Below are positions 56,737 to 64,000 of a stretch of DNA of 64,000 bases, piece by piece (the stretch's first letter is position 1; the number at the start of each line of letters is the position of its first letter). The notes under the pieces were generated by a model that ran no database searches, was not told where the DNA came from, and saw only the letters and a list, made by a program, of their open reading frames with translations. Source of the DNA: Rhodanobacteraceae bacterium ZG21-1 (GTDB lineage Bacteria > Pseudomonadota > Gammaproteobacteria > Xanthomonadales > Rhodanobacteraceae). The stretch is from NCBI GenBank assembly GCA_021390615.1, contig JAJEJU010000025.1:1426001-1490000 (forward strand). The letters run 5' to 3'. Made by a program: the position numbers and the translations under genes.

Positions 56737-57401
56737 AGGCGGACGATGGCATGATCGGGGATTCGTCTGGACGGCCGTATTACCGACCTCTGTTGAACCG
56801 GCATGAACCCTTCATTGCCTCATGCATGATCGGGCAGGCGTTTCTCCAGACCGAGCTTTTCGTAGCCCAGCGTCATGGATGCAGAGTGAGATTGCTTAGC
56901 GCGCCATCGCTTCGACGGAGTGGCAGCCCATCGACTTCAGGACACGTATGAACCCGGCTCGCCGAAAAACCTGCGAATCGCCAGACGCCTTCCCCGCCGG
57001 CAGATAACATGGATGGCCGGGCCGCGAGCCGACCCAGCCCTCGACAGTTCCACCGATGCCGGACCAGCCGGAGCAGAGGTCATCTGCATGCCCTGCATGC
57101 GCCCGCGCCGACAGAACCGGCGGCGATGCCATCGCGGCGAACAAGCCTTGGGTGAGCATGGCGACGAGCATCGGTGCAGGCACACGACCAGGGTCGCTCC
57201 CAGGCGGCGACGGCATGCGGCCCCTCATTGACGCCGCTCATCCGACTGCACAGATGCGATCGACCGGATGCACGAACGGCGCCCGGCTCGATGAGGAAAC
57301 AAAGATGGGTGCAAGTGCATCGCACGAAGAGGTTCGCGGTCATCGACTCGGATCAAGCATGCCCGCTTCGGATCGAAACAAGCCTGTGCATGATGGATCG
57401 A
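56737..57401. other. Non-coding stretch
   Basis: About 665 bp with no gene showing a start signal or recognisable sequence on either strand, and no repeats found. Confidence 0.35.
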
Positions 57402-57743
57402 TCAGGCAGCGCCTTCGGATTTGAGCTCGCGCGTCGAGTAACGCGGAACGACCTCCGAAACCTTCAGCGGCGCGTCACTTCCTTCCCAGAACAGGCTGCC
57501 GCCGTCTTCGACAAAGTACGTCAGCATCTGCTCGACCATGCGCAGCGCCAGCGTCAATGCCTGCCAGGCATCTATGCCGACGATACGATGATGGGCGCGG
57601 TCGGTGATCCCCTGCATGAGCAGACCGCAGCCCCACGACTCCTCGTCTATCTGCTTCGGCGCTTCGATCGCGAAGCGAAACTGCAGGCCAGCGCCCTTTT
57701 CGTCGCGGGCATCGATGATCGTTTCGGCCATGAAATCAGCCAT
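57402..57743 (-). CDS. Small protein resembling DUF6968
   Basis: A 113-residue soluble protein. The arrangement ETIIDARDEKGAGLQFRFAI followed by a glycine-rich turn and IVGIDAWQALTLALRMVEQM resembles the DUF6968 pattern of small uncharacterised bacterial proteins; this is memory only. The ATG at 57743 has a GAGGA ribosome-binding site 7 bp upstream; a GTG one codon earlier and an ATG four codons later are alternatives. No operon partner. Confidence 0.55.
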   Translation of the reverse strand: MADFMAETIIDARDEKGAGLQFRFAIEAPKQIDEESWGCGLLMQGITDRAHHRIVGIDAWQALTLALRMVEQMLTYFVEDGGSLFWEGSDAPLKVSEVVPRYSTRELKSEGAA

Positions 57744-57746
57744 CAC

Positions 57747-58346
57747 TCACTCCTCAACTTCGTGGGTCTGCAGGGTCTACGTCGAATTGTCGAAAACGAA
57801 TGCGGCAAGCGCGCAGACGGAAAGGCGCTTGATCGGCAGCTTCGTCGATTCGCTCCCCACATACTCTCGATCCGGCTGCCTGGATCAACGGCAGGCTCAC
57901 CGACCCGATCAGCGGCAACGGCCGAGCCACCAGGCAGACATCGACGCAAGCTTGCCGGTTCCAGCCAGATCATGCCGAAGTGCGCGTCTCAGACTGCCTC
58001 GGCGACGCTTGCCGATCGCATAGGCGGACTGATCCCGCATCGGTGCGAAGCCTTGGTCGGTATCAGGCGAAAGTCCGGCAAGCGGCGACGGCACATGAAC
58101 CAGCCGTCGGGCTCGGCGCCTGCCGACATCCTGCCCGAAGCGCCGGACCAGCCCTGGTGCACGTGGCGCAAGCCAAGGCTTCCGGTCCCGGAGATATGAG
58201 GTTCCCATACGAGCGCAGACATGCACGGGTGCGTGAGCACCCTCACCGAACCGTCAGTTCGCCATACGGGAAATCGCCGGAACGGACCGGCACCAGGGCG
58301 CCGGTCCGCCGTACTGTGGCTTTCGATCGACTGACTCGCCGCGAAC
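57747..58346. other. Non-coding stretch
   Basis: About 600 bp. Overlapping Arg/Ser-rich open frames on both strands, none convincing. No terminator or repeat recognised. Confidence 0.35.
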
Positions 58347-58724
58347 TTACAGCGGGCTGCCGTTGCAGATCGCGCCGGAGGAGGCATCGCCGATATACGC
58401 ACCGGTCGCATCGGACACCGTCACGTGCATGATGATGTGATCCTGGTACGGCTGGTAGCAGGTGAAACTGCAGGTGGACTTATGCCCCAGCAGGCCGTTC
58501 TTGTCGCAGGCGAAAGGCGCGGTGAGATGGGCGATCCCGGTGTAGGTCCAGTTGTACTGGAACGGGGTCGGCGAGTTCGGACTGGTGGCGCTGGCCTGGC
58601 AGAAATTGGTATCGCACGACAACGTCACGCTGCTCGATTGCGCGTGTGCGCTCGGCACCATGGCGAACACGCCGAAGGTTCCCGAGAGCAGCACAGACGC
58701 AAGCATGGACGGCAGTTTTTGCAT
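58347..58724 (-). CDS. Small secreted cysteine-containing protein
   Basis: A 125-residue protein. Residues 1 to ~28 form a signal peptide (FGVFAMVPSAHAQ). The mature ~97 residues contain six cysteines (LSCDTNFCQAS, FACDKNG, CSFTCYQPY, ICNGSPL), likely paired in disulfides. It reads as a compact beta-sandwich, with Ser/Thr-rich strands. No family recognised. A GGGAGA ribosome-binding site precedes the ATG. Confidence 0.7.
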   Translation of the reverse strand: MQKLPSMLASVLLSGTFGVFAMVPSAHAQSSSVTLSCDTNFCQASATSPNSPTPFQYNWTYTGIAHLTAPFACDKNGLLGHKSTCSFTCYQPYQDHIIMHVTVSDATGAYIGDASSGAICNGSPL

Positions 58725-58847
58725 GATCTTCTCCCTGAAGTGAATGCCAAAACAGTTCGGTTGCGTACTACGGCGGCGACCCGCCTAGCGACGGGCCGCC
58801 GATCCCGCAACGACGCCGGACTGCCGGCGCCGCTGCGGAGGCGCCGG

Positions 58848-61067
58848 TTACTTCTTGCCCGCCGGCGCGTCCTTCAGGCCGCGGTCGATCAGCATCGGTT
58901 CGATGCTCGGATCCTTGCCGCGCCAATCCTTGTACATCTTGGCCAGGTCTTCGGTATTGCCGCGCGAGAGCACCATCTCGCGGAAGCGGTCGCCGTTCTC
59001 GCGGGTCAGGCCGCCGTGGTCCTTGAAGCCTTCGAAGGCATCGTCGGCCAGCATCTCGGTCCACAGGTAGGCGTAGTAGCCGGCCGCATAGCCGTTGCCC
59101 CAGATGTGCTGGAAGTAGCTGGAGCGGTAGCGCGGCGGCACGTAGCTGAGGTCGACCTTGTCCTTCTTCAGCGTCTCGGCCTCGAACTTGTCGGCGTCCT
59201 GCTTCGGCGCGTCCGCGCTCAGCGTGTGCCAGCCCATGTCCAACAGCGCGGCCGAGACCAGCTCGGTCATGCTGTAGCCCTTGTTGAAGGTCGCGGCCTT
59301 CTTGATCTTGTCGACCAGAGCCTGCGGCATCGGCTCGCCGGTCTTGTAGTGCTTCGCGTAGTTGGCGAACACCTTCGGATCGCTGGCCCAGTGCTCGTTG
59401 AACTGCGAGGGGAATTCCACGAAGTCGCGCGCGGTGTTGGCGCCGGACAGGTCCGGATACTGCGAGTCGGCGAAGATGCCGTGCAGGCCGTGGCCGAACT
59501 CGTGGAACATGGTCACCACGTCGTCGAACGACAGCAGCGCCGGCTGGCCGTCGGCCGGCTTGGTGAAGTTGGCCACGTTGTAGATCACCGGCTTGGTGCC
59601 GAGCAGCTTGGACTGGTTGACGAAGTTGCTCATCCAGGCGCCGCCGTTCTTGTTGTCGCGCTTGAAGTAGTCACAGTAGAACAGCGCCAGCGACTTGCCG
59701 TCCTTGTCGAATACCTCGAACACGCGCACGTCGGGCTGGTAGACCGGGATGTCCTTGCGCTCCTTGAAGGTCAGCCCGTACAGCTGGTTGGCCGCGAAGA
59801 ACACGCCGTTCTGCAGCACGCTGTTGAGCTCGAAATACGGCTTGATCTGCGACTCATCCAGGTCGTACTTGGCCTTGCGCACCTGTTCCGAGTAGTGCTC
59901 CCAGTCCCACGCGGCGACCTTGAAGCCGCCCTTCTGCTGGTCGATCACCGCCTGGATGTCCTTCGACTCGCGCTCGGCACGCGCGGTGGCGGCCGGCACC
60001 AGGTTCTCCATGAACTTGATCGCCGTCTCCGGCGTCTTGGCCATCTGGTCGTCCAGCTTCCACGCCGCATAGTTCGGGTAGCCGAGCAGCTTGGCCTGCT
60101 GCGCGCGGATCTGCGCGATCTGCTCGATCATGTCGCGGGTGTCGTTGGCGTCGCCCTTTTCGGCGCGATTCCACGAGTTGTTGAACAGCGCTTCGCGGGT
60201 GGCGCGGTCGGTGAGATCCTGCAGCGCGGGCTGCTGGGTGGTGTTCTGCAGCGCGACGACCCACTTGCCGTCCAGCTTGCGCTGCTTGGCCAGGTCGGCG
60301 GCGGCGGCCACGTCACCGTCCGAGAGGCCGGCCAGTTTGGCCTTGTCGTCCACCTGCAGCGCGCCGGCCTTGGTCGCGGCCAGCAGCTTGTTGGTGAACT
60401 GGGTAGTCAGCGTGGACTCCTGCTTGTTGAGGTCCTTCAGCTTGGCCTTGTCGGCGTCGGACAGCTTGGCGCCGCCGCGCACGAAGTTCTTGTAGGTGAC
60501 TTCCAGCAGGCGCTGCGACTCCGGATCAAGCTTCAGCGTGTCGCGCTGGTTGTAGACCGCCTCGATGCGCGCGAACAGCTTGCTGTTCATCACGATGGCG
60601 TCCTGGTGCGCGGCCAGCTTGGGCGCCTCTTCCTCCTGCACCTTCTGCAGCGCGTCGCTGGTGTTGGCGCCGGTGACGCCTTCGAAGGCCATCAGGGCAC
60701 GAGTCAGCATCGCGCCGGACTTCTCCATCGCGACGTAGGTGTTCTCGAAGGTCGGCGGCTCCGGGTTGTCGGCGATCTTCTGCACCTCTTCCAGATGCTG
60801 CTTCATGCCTTCCTCGAGCGCGGGCTGGTAGTCCGACTCGTGGATCTTGTCGAACGGCGGCGCCTGGAACGGCAGCGTGCTGGGGTTGTAGAACGGATTG
60901 CTGGTGATGGCGCTTGAGCTGGAGGCTGGCATGGCGGTAGCGGCGGCGGCGGGCTTGGCGGTGCTGGCGGCGGCGGGCGTCTTGTCGGTGTCGGCGTTGT
61001 TGCCCTGCTGCGAGCAGGCGCCGAGGGCGAGCGAGGTGGCGATGACGAGGGTGCGGAGACGAAACAT
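58848..61067 (-). CDS. M3-family metallopeptidase lipoprotein (Dcp-like)
   Basis: A 739-residue zinc dipeptidyl carboxypeptidase. The N-terminus is a lipoprotein signal with lipobox LGAC (Cys18), followed by an Ala/Thr-rich linker to about residue 55. The zinc site is FHEFGHGLHGIF, with the downstream glutamate in FVEFPSQFNEHW. FYCDYFKRDNKNGGAWM and YAAGYYAYLWTEMLADDAF are Dcp family blocks. It probably trims peptides in the periplasm for uptake. The ATG has no neighbour in operon; a short gap separates it from the deacetylase gene. Confidence 0.93.
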   Translation of the reverse strand: MFRLRTLVIATSLALGACSQQGNNADTDKTPAAASTAKPAAAATAMPASSSSAITSNPFYNPSTLPFQAPPFDKIHESDYQPALEEGMKQHLEEVQKIADNPEPPTFENTYVAMEKSGAMLTRALMAFEGVTGANTSDALQKVQEEEAPKLAAHQDAIVMNSKLFARIEAVYNQRDTLKLDPESQRLLEVTYKNFVRGGAKLSDADKAKLKDLNKQESTLTTQFTNKLLAATKAGALQVDDKAKLAGLSDGDVAAAADLAKQRKLDGKWVVALQNTTQQPALQDLTDRATREALFNNSWNRAEKGDANDTRDMIEQIAQIRAQQAKLLGYPNYAAWKLDDQMAKTPETAIKFMENLVPAATARAERESKDIQAVIDQQKGGFKVAAWDWEHYSEQVRKAKYDLDESQIKPYFELNSVLQNGVFFAANQLYGLTFKERKDIPVYQPDVRVFEVFDKDGKSLALFYCDYFKRDNKNGGAWMSNFVNQSKLLGTKPVIYNVANFTKPADGQPALLSFDDVVTMFHEFGHGLHGIFADSQYPDLSGANTARDFVEFPSQFNEHWASDPKVFANYAKHYKTGEPMPQALVDKIKKAATFNKGYSMTELVSAALLDMGWHTLSADAPKQDADKFEAETLKKDKVDLSYVPPRYRSSYFQHIWGNGYAAGYYAYLWTEMLADDAFEGFKDHGGLTRENGDRFREMVLSRGNTEDLAKMYKDWRGKDPSIEPMLIDRGLKDAPAGKK

Positions 61068-61299
61068 TGGAGTTCCCCAAGTGTAGTGCGGTGTAGTGCG
61101 GATAAAAGCGCCCGCCGGACGGGCAGGTCAGTCTGCAATTCTCGACTGTAACCACACTTGGCGATGTCTTCCAAGAGCCGGAAGTCAGGTCTGCGCAGGC
61201 ACCGGCCGCTGCCGCGATGCAACATGCCGCGGCCGCGACGGAAGCTGCGCAAGGGTATGCCCTGGCCGCAGCATGGTTTGAGCGCGACGTGTCGGGGCG

Positions 61300-62499
61300 T
61301 TATCCGTGCGGGGGCGCCGGCACGGCGTGGCAGTCCTGCCAGACGACCCCGCTCGACGCGGTCTGCGCCAGCAGCCAGGGCAGCGCGGTCTGCGCCTTGG
61401 CGTGGATGTCGTGGAACAGAATCACGCCGTGCCGCCACAGCAGCATCAGGCTGAGCACGCGCTGGCGCACCTGCTCGGCACTGGTCTTGCCGTTCCAGTC
61501 CTGCGAATCGATATTCCACAGCAGCACGCCGACGCGCTGCCCGGCGAAGAACGAGCCGCTGTCCGCGCGGCGCTGGCCGTAGGGCGGACGGAACAGCGCC
61601 ACGTAGCTGTCCGGCATGTCATGCCGGATCAAGGACAAGGTGTTCGTCACCGAATCCTGCCAATCCGGCCGCCGGCTGTGCGAGGTGTGCGTCCAGCCGT
61701 GTGCGCCCACGCACATGTCCGCATACAGCGTCGCCAGCGCCGTGGCAGAACCAGCCCGCGCGCGCGCCTGCAGCGGTTCGCCCAGCACGAAATACTGGGG
61801 ATGCAGATGCTGCTGGCGCAGTACCGCCAGCAGGCGATCGGTGTCGCCCCCGGCTGGGGTTGGGCCATCGTCCAGGCTGAGCAGGAACTGACGATCGGCC
61901 AGGCCGCCATCCTGGCTTTCCTGCGCCGAATACACATCGACCTCGCTGCTGGTGCGCGGAAACAGCGCGGCCAGGCGCAGCAGCTCGTCCAGATAGACGC
62001 GATCGAAATGCGCCGCGTCAGCGAACCAGGCCGCGTATACGGACGTCGGCGCCGCCGTGAAGAACTGTGCGGCCCGGCGGAAATCCGCCGCCGCCTCGGG
62101 CGGCGCGCAGAACAGCGGGTCGGCCGCGCAGTCGCGACTGGCCAGGGCATAGTTGCGCGCCAGCTGTTGCCACCAACGTTCGCGCAAGCGTTCCACCGCG
62201 GCATGATCCACCTGCTTCAGATGCAGGCGGGCGGCCAGCGTGGCGTCGTCCAGATGCTCGCTGTCGAGCAGAGCATGGCCGAAAGACAGCAGCTCCGCGC
62301 GCGATGCGCGGTCGAACGCCGCCGGCGTGTCCAGCCGGTCCGGCCACAGGCTGCGATCCGATATCGCCACCTCGCTGGGTCCGGCGGCGAACGCCTTGCC
62401 AGCCAGCAGACACGCGCACAGGCCGCACAGCAGGCGCCGGAACCAAGCAGGCGCGAACCAAGCGGGTCGAAACGAAGCAGGCTGGAACGAAACGGGCAT
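61300..62499 (-). CDS. Secreted polysaccharide deacetylase (NodB-like, CE4)
   Basis: A 399-residue protein. The N-terminus carries a five-residue repeat (PVSFQ, PASFR, PAWFA, PAWFR) before a hydrophobic signal core (LLCGLCACLLAGKAFAAG). An N-terminal helical domain of ~150 residues precedes the NodB domain (about 210-385): motif 1 LLSLDDGPTP, motif 2 GAHGWTHTSHS, motif 3 FRPPYGQR, motif 4 NIDSQDWNG, motif 5 VILFHDIH. These are the metal and catalytic residues of carbohydrate esterase family 4, which deacetylates chitin oligomers, peptidoglycan or exopolysaccharide. The ATG at 62499 has a CGGAG ribosome-binding site; an upstream in-frame TTG lacks one. Confidence 0.88.
   Translation of the reverse strand: MPVSFQPASFRPAWFAPAWFRRLLCGLCACLLAGKAFAAGPSEVAISDRSLWPDRLDTPAAFDRASRAELLSFGHALLDSEHLDDATLAARLHLKQVDHAAVERLRERWWQQLARNYALASRDCAADPLFCAPPEAAADFRRAAQFFTAAPTSVYAAWFADAAHFDRVYLDELLRLAALFPRTSSEVDVYSAQESQDGGLADRQFLLSLDDGPTPAGGDTDRLLAVLRQQHLHPQYFVLGEPLQARARAGSATALATLYADMCVGAHGWTHTSHSRRPDWQDSVTNTLSLIRHDMPDSYVALFRPPYGQRRADSGSFFAGQRVGVLLWNIDSQDWNGKTSAEQVRQRVLSLMLLWRHGVILFHDIHAKAQTALPWLLAQTASSGVVWQDCHAVPAPPHG
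62439..62498 (-). repeat. 15-bp minisatellite at the deacetylase start
   Basis: Four tandem 15 bp units (62439-62453, 62454-62468, 62469-62483, 62484-62498) of general form GGAACCAAGCAGGCG on the plus strand, with 2-4 base differences each. They run up to the start codon and encode the five-residue N-terminal repeats. Confidence 0.7.
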
Positions 62500-62760
62500 G
62501 AAGGCTCCGGACAGAGGCAAGGCCAAGCACGCGTCGCCCGGCCTCGACGAGGGACGACAACGAAACAGCTTACCCGCAGCGGCCGGGCTCCTAGCGCAGG
62601 GCGACTCTGCCCTTCTCCCGCCTCACCTTCCCGAGGCAAGAACGCAGGCTCGCGCGGCATCGCATCGCGCGCACCTCAGGCCAGCGAACTGACCGCGCAC
62701 CGGCCTAAGACCGGCCCATCGCGGCCCCAACGAGCGCCGCTCGGCGTCCCTGCGCCGGAT

Positions 62761-63111
62761 TCAGGCCCCGCGCACGTCGCGCAGCTGCCAGCTGGCGCCG
62801 ATCAGCAGGTTCAGGCGATGGCGCAGGATGCGCATCGGCAGACCGGTGGTGACGCTGACCTCCACATGCAGGTCGGCGACGCTGGCCTGGACCTGAGCCT
62901 GCGCATCGGTGACGCCCAGGCTCGGATCGACCTCGTCCGGGTCCGGCTGGGCGGCTCGCCAGCGCTCGAACAGCGTCGGGCTGCGCAGCGCCTCCTGCAA
63001 GGCCGCGGCGAAATCGCCGGGTCCGGCGCCGGCATAGCTCAGCGCCGGGTCGGCGCCGCGCGCCTTGGCCAGATCGTCGATCGAGAGGAAATAACGGCTG
63101 CGTGCGCTCAT
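62761..63111 (-). CDS. Small hypothetical protein
   Basis: A 116-residue soluble protein beginning MSARSRYFLSIDDLAKARGA. The middle ALQEALRSPTLFERWRAAQP reads as helices and the end (VEVSVTTGLPMRILRHRLNL) as strands. No family recognised. It lies 47 bp after the bioD stop, so it is probably co-transcribed with bioD. The ATG at 63111 has a GGAG ribosome-binding site. Confidence 0.6.
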   Translation of the reverse strand: MSARSRYFLSIDDLAKARGADPALSYAGAGPGDFAAALQEALRSPTLFERWRAAQPDPDEVDPSLGVTDAQAQVQASVADLHVEVSVTTGLPMRILRHRLNLLIGASWQLRDVRGA

Positions 63112-63158
63112 GTCGGCTCCTGCGGCAAAGCGGAAAACTCGAAGGATCAAGCTCGCGG

Positions 63159-63875
63159 TCAAAGCTCCGAAAGTCCAGGTGAACCCGGTGTCGTGAACAG
63201 CGCGGCCAGCGCGGCGAGATCCAGCCGCGCCGCCGCCGCGTCAGGAGCTTCGCCGTGCGCCAGCACGCCCAGGCACGGCGCCGGCAGCAGTTCGCGCAGC
63301 GTGGCCAGGTTTTCCTCGACCGCCTCCATCGCCGGGTCGATGCGATTGCCGATCCAGCCCAGCAGGCGGCAGCCGTCCGCAGCAATCGCGCGTGCGCTCA
63401 GCAAGGCATGGTTGAGGCAGCCCAGGCGCAGGCCCACTACCAGGATCACCGGCAGCTTCCAGGCACGGGCGATCTCGCTGGCCAGCAGGCCGGGCGCCAA
63501 CGGCACCAGCCAGCCGCCCACGCCTTCGACCACCACGAAGCGGCCACCGGCGCGCAGCGCATCGAAGCCGGCGCGCAGCGGCGGCAGCGTAATCGTCACG
63601 CCGGCGTGTGCCGCCGCCAGGTGCGGCGACAGCGGATCGCGCAGCGCCACCGGATTGACCTGCGCATACGGCGGCCGCGGCGGCGAGCTGGCAGCAAGCA
63701 GGGCCAGCGCATCCTCGTTGCGCCAGCCTTCGGCGGTTTCCTGGCAGCCGCTCGCCACCGGCTTCATGCCGCTGGCCGTGTGGCCGGCGGCACGCAAGGC
63801 ATGCAGCAAGGTGCAGGCCGCGTGGGTCTTGCCGATGCCGGTGTCGGTGCCGGCGACGAACACGGCGCCACTCAC
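63159..63875 (-). CDS. bioD: Dethiobiotin synthetase
   Basis: A 238-residue ATP-dependent carboxylase closing the ureido ring of biotin's precursor. The P-loop is VAGTDTGIGKTHAAC, LASGCQET-type substrate residues appear in MKPVASGCQETAEG, and VVEGVGGWLVPL is the family's second conserved block. The GTG at 63875 is chosen for its upstream GGAAGG ribosome-binding site and because it opens directly into the conserved first strand. Other bio genes would lie outside the window to the right. Confidence 0.93.
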   Translation of the reverse strand: MSGAVFVAGTDTGIGKTHAACTLLHALRAAGHTASGMKPVASGCQETAEGWRNEDALALLAASSPPRPPYAQVNPVALRDPLSPHLAAAHAGVTITLPPLRAGFDALRAGGRFVVVEGVGGWLVPLAPGLLASEIARAWKLPVILVVGLRLGCLNHALLSARAIAADGCRLLGWIGNRIDPAMEAVEENLATLRELLPAPCLGVLAHGEAPDAAAARLDLAALAALFTTPGSPGLSEL

Positions 63876-63964
63876 GCCGGCGACCTTCCGTGATGCTGGC
63901 GAGCTGCGCCTGCGTGCATGATCTGGCTCCTTCCGCCCGATGACAGCGCGCATAATACGCGTCG

Positions 63965-64000
63965 ATGCATCTTCGATTGATCGCCCTCGCCATGCCGGTC
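63965..64000 (+). CDS. Possible 5' end of a gene divergent from bioD
   Basis: An ATG at 63965 starts an open frame of 12 codons (MHLRLIALAMPV) to the window edge. A TATA-like CATAAT lies just upstream. This could be the start of the next gene on the right, divergent from bioD, but too little is present to judge. Confidence 0.25.
   Translation, partial: MHLRLIALAMPV

Noticed and set aside
58425-60917. Long plus-strand open frame opposite the M3 peptidase
   Set aside because: Shadow frame of the peptidase gene; repetitive Val/Leu/Arg content and no start signal.
61306-63921. Long plus-strand open frame opposite the deacetylase and bioD
   Set aside because: Crosses several real minus-strand genes and intergenic DNA; no domain content.

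Overview
The window is GC-rich bacterial DNA, densely coded on both strands, from a gammaproteobacterium. The most likely placement is Xanthomonadales, near Rhodanobacteraceae (inference from protein character, codon use and synteny; no species is claimed). Pointers are the rhlB/trxA-rho block, an ftsE-ftsX neighbourhood close to rpoH, a plant-type glutamate-cysteine ligase, a glutaredoxin-rhodanese fusion protein, a DegV protein and a short-form AMP nucleosidase. I see no rRNA, tRNA, CRISPR array, transposase, integrase or prophage gene.

Layout. 0-10.8 kb: tail of an aminotransferase, an SGNH hydrolase, an LpxH-like phosphoesterase, a two-component system divergent from a MipA/OmpV outer-membrane protein, the glutaredoxin fusion, AMP nucleosidase, DegV and a short-chain dehydrogenase. 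10.9-12.6 kb: an AT-richer acyltransferase that looks acquired, and a small lipoprotein. 12.9-20.4 kb: a Gfo/Idh/MocA oxidoreductase coupled to an orphan ABC ATPase, a large intergenic inverted repeat, SppA, a MATE pump and a DUF3667-type membrane protein. 20.4-25.8 kb: a pair of perfect DnaA boxes before priA, then NDH-2 and transaldolase. 25.8-34 kb: a complete RND efflux operon with its own adjacent two-component system and two matching palindromes in the promoter region. 34-45.3 kb: housekeeping core: rpoH with a perfect CIRCE operator, ung coupled to a double-receiver protein, ftsEX, rhlB, trxA, a Rho factor with a long low-complexity extension, and a LysM protein. 46-48.6 kb: rsgA and gshA. 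48.6-58.8 kb: a loosely packed accessory zone of small hypothetical and secreted proteins with several non-coding stretches. 58.8-64 kb: an M3 peptidase lipoprotein, a polysaccharide deacetylase, a small hypothetical gene and bioD.

How the parts work together. Two sensor/regulator pairs each sit beside a likely target (MipA-like porin; RND pump), and in both cases the intergenic DNA holds repeats that could be binding sites. Stress physiology recurs: rpoH under probable HrcA control, thioredoxin, glutaredoxin, glutathione synthesis, Ung. Most genes belong to familiar families. The less ordinary items are regulatory (CIRCE at rpoH, DnaA boxes, paired palindromes), the complex inverted repeat at 14.9-15.7 kb, and the unrecognised genes at 49.3-51.1 kb. 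I did not find a clear new multi-gene system.
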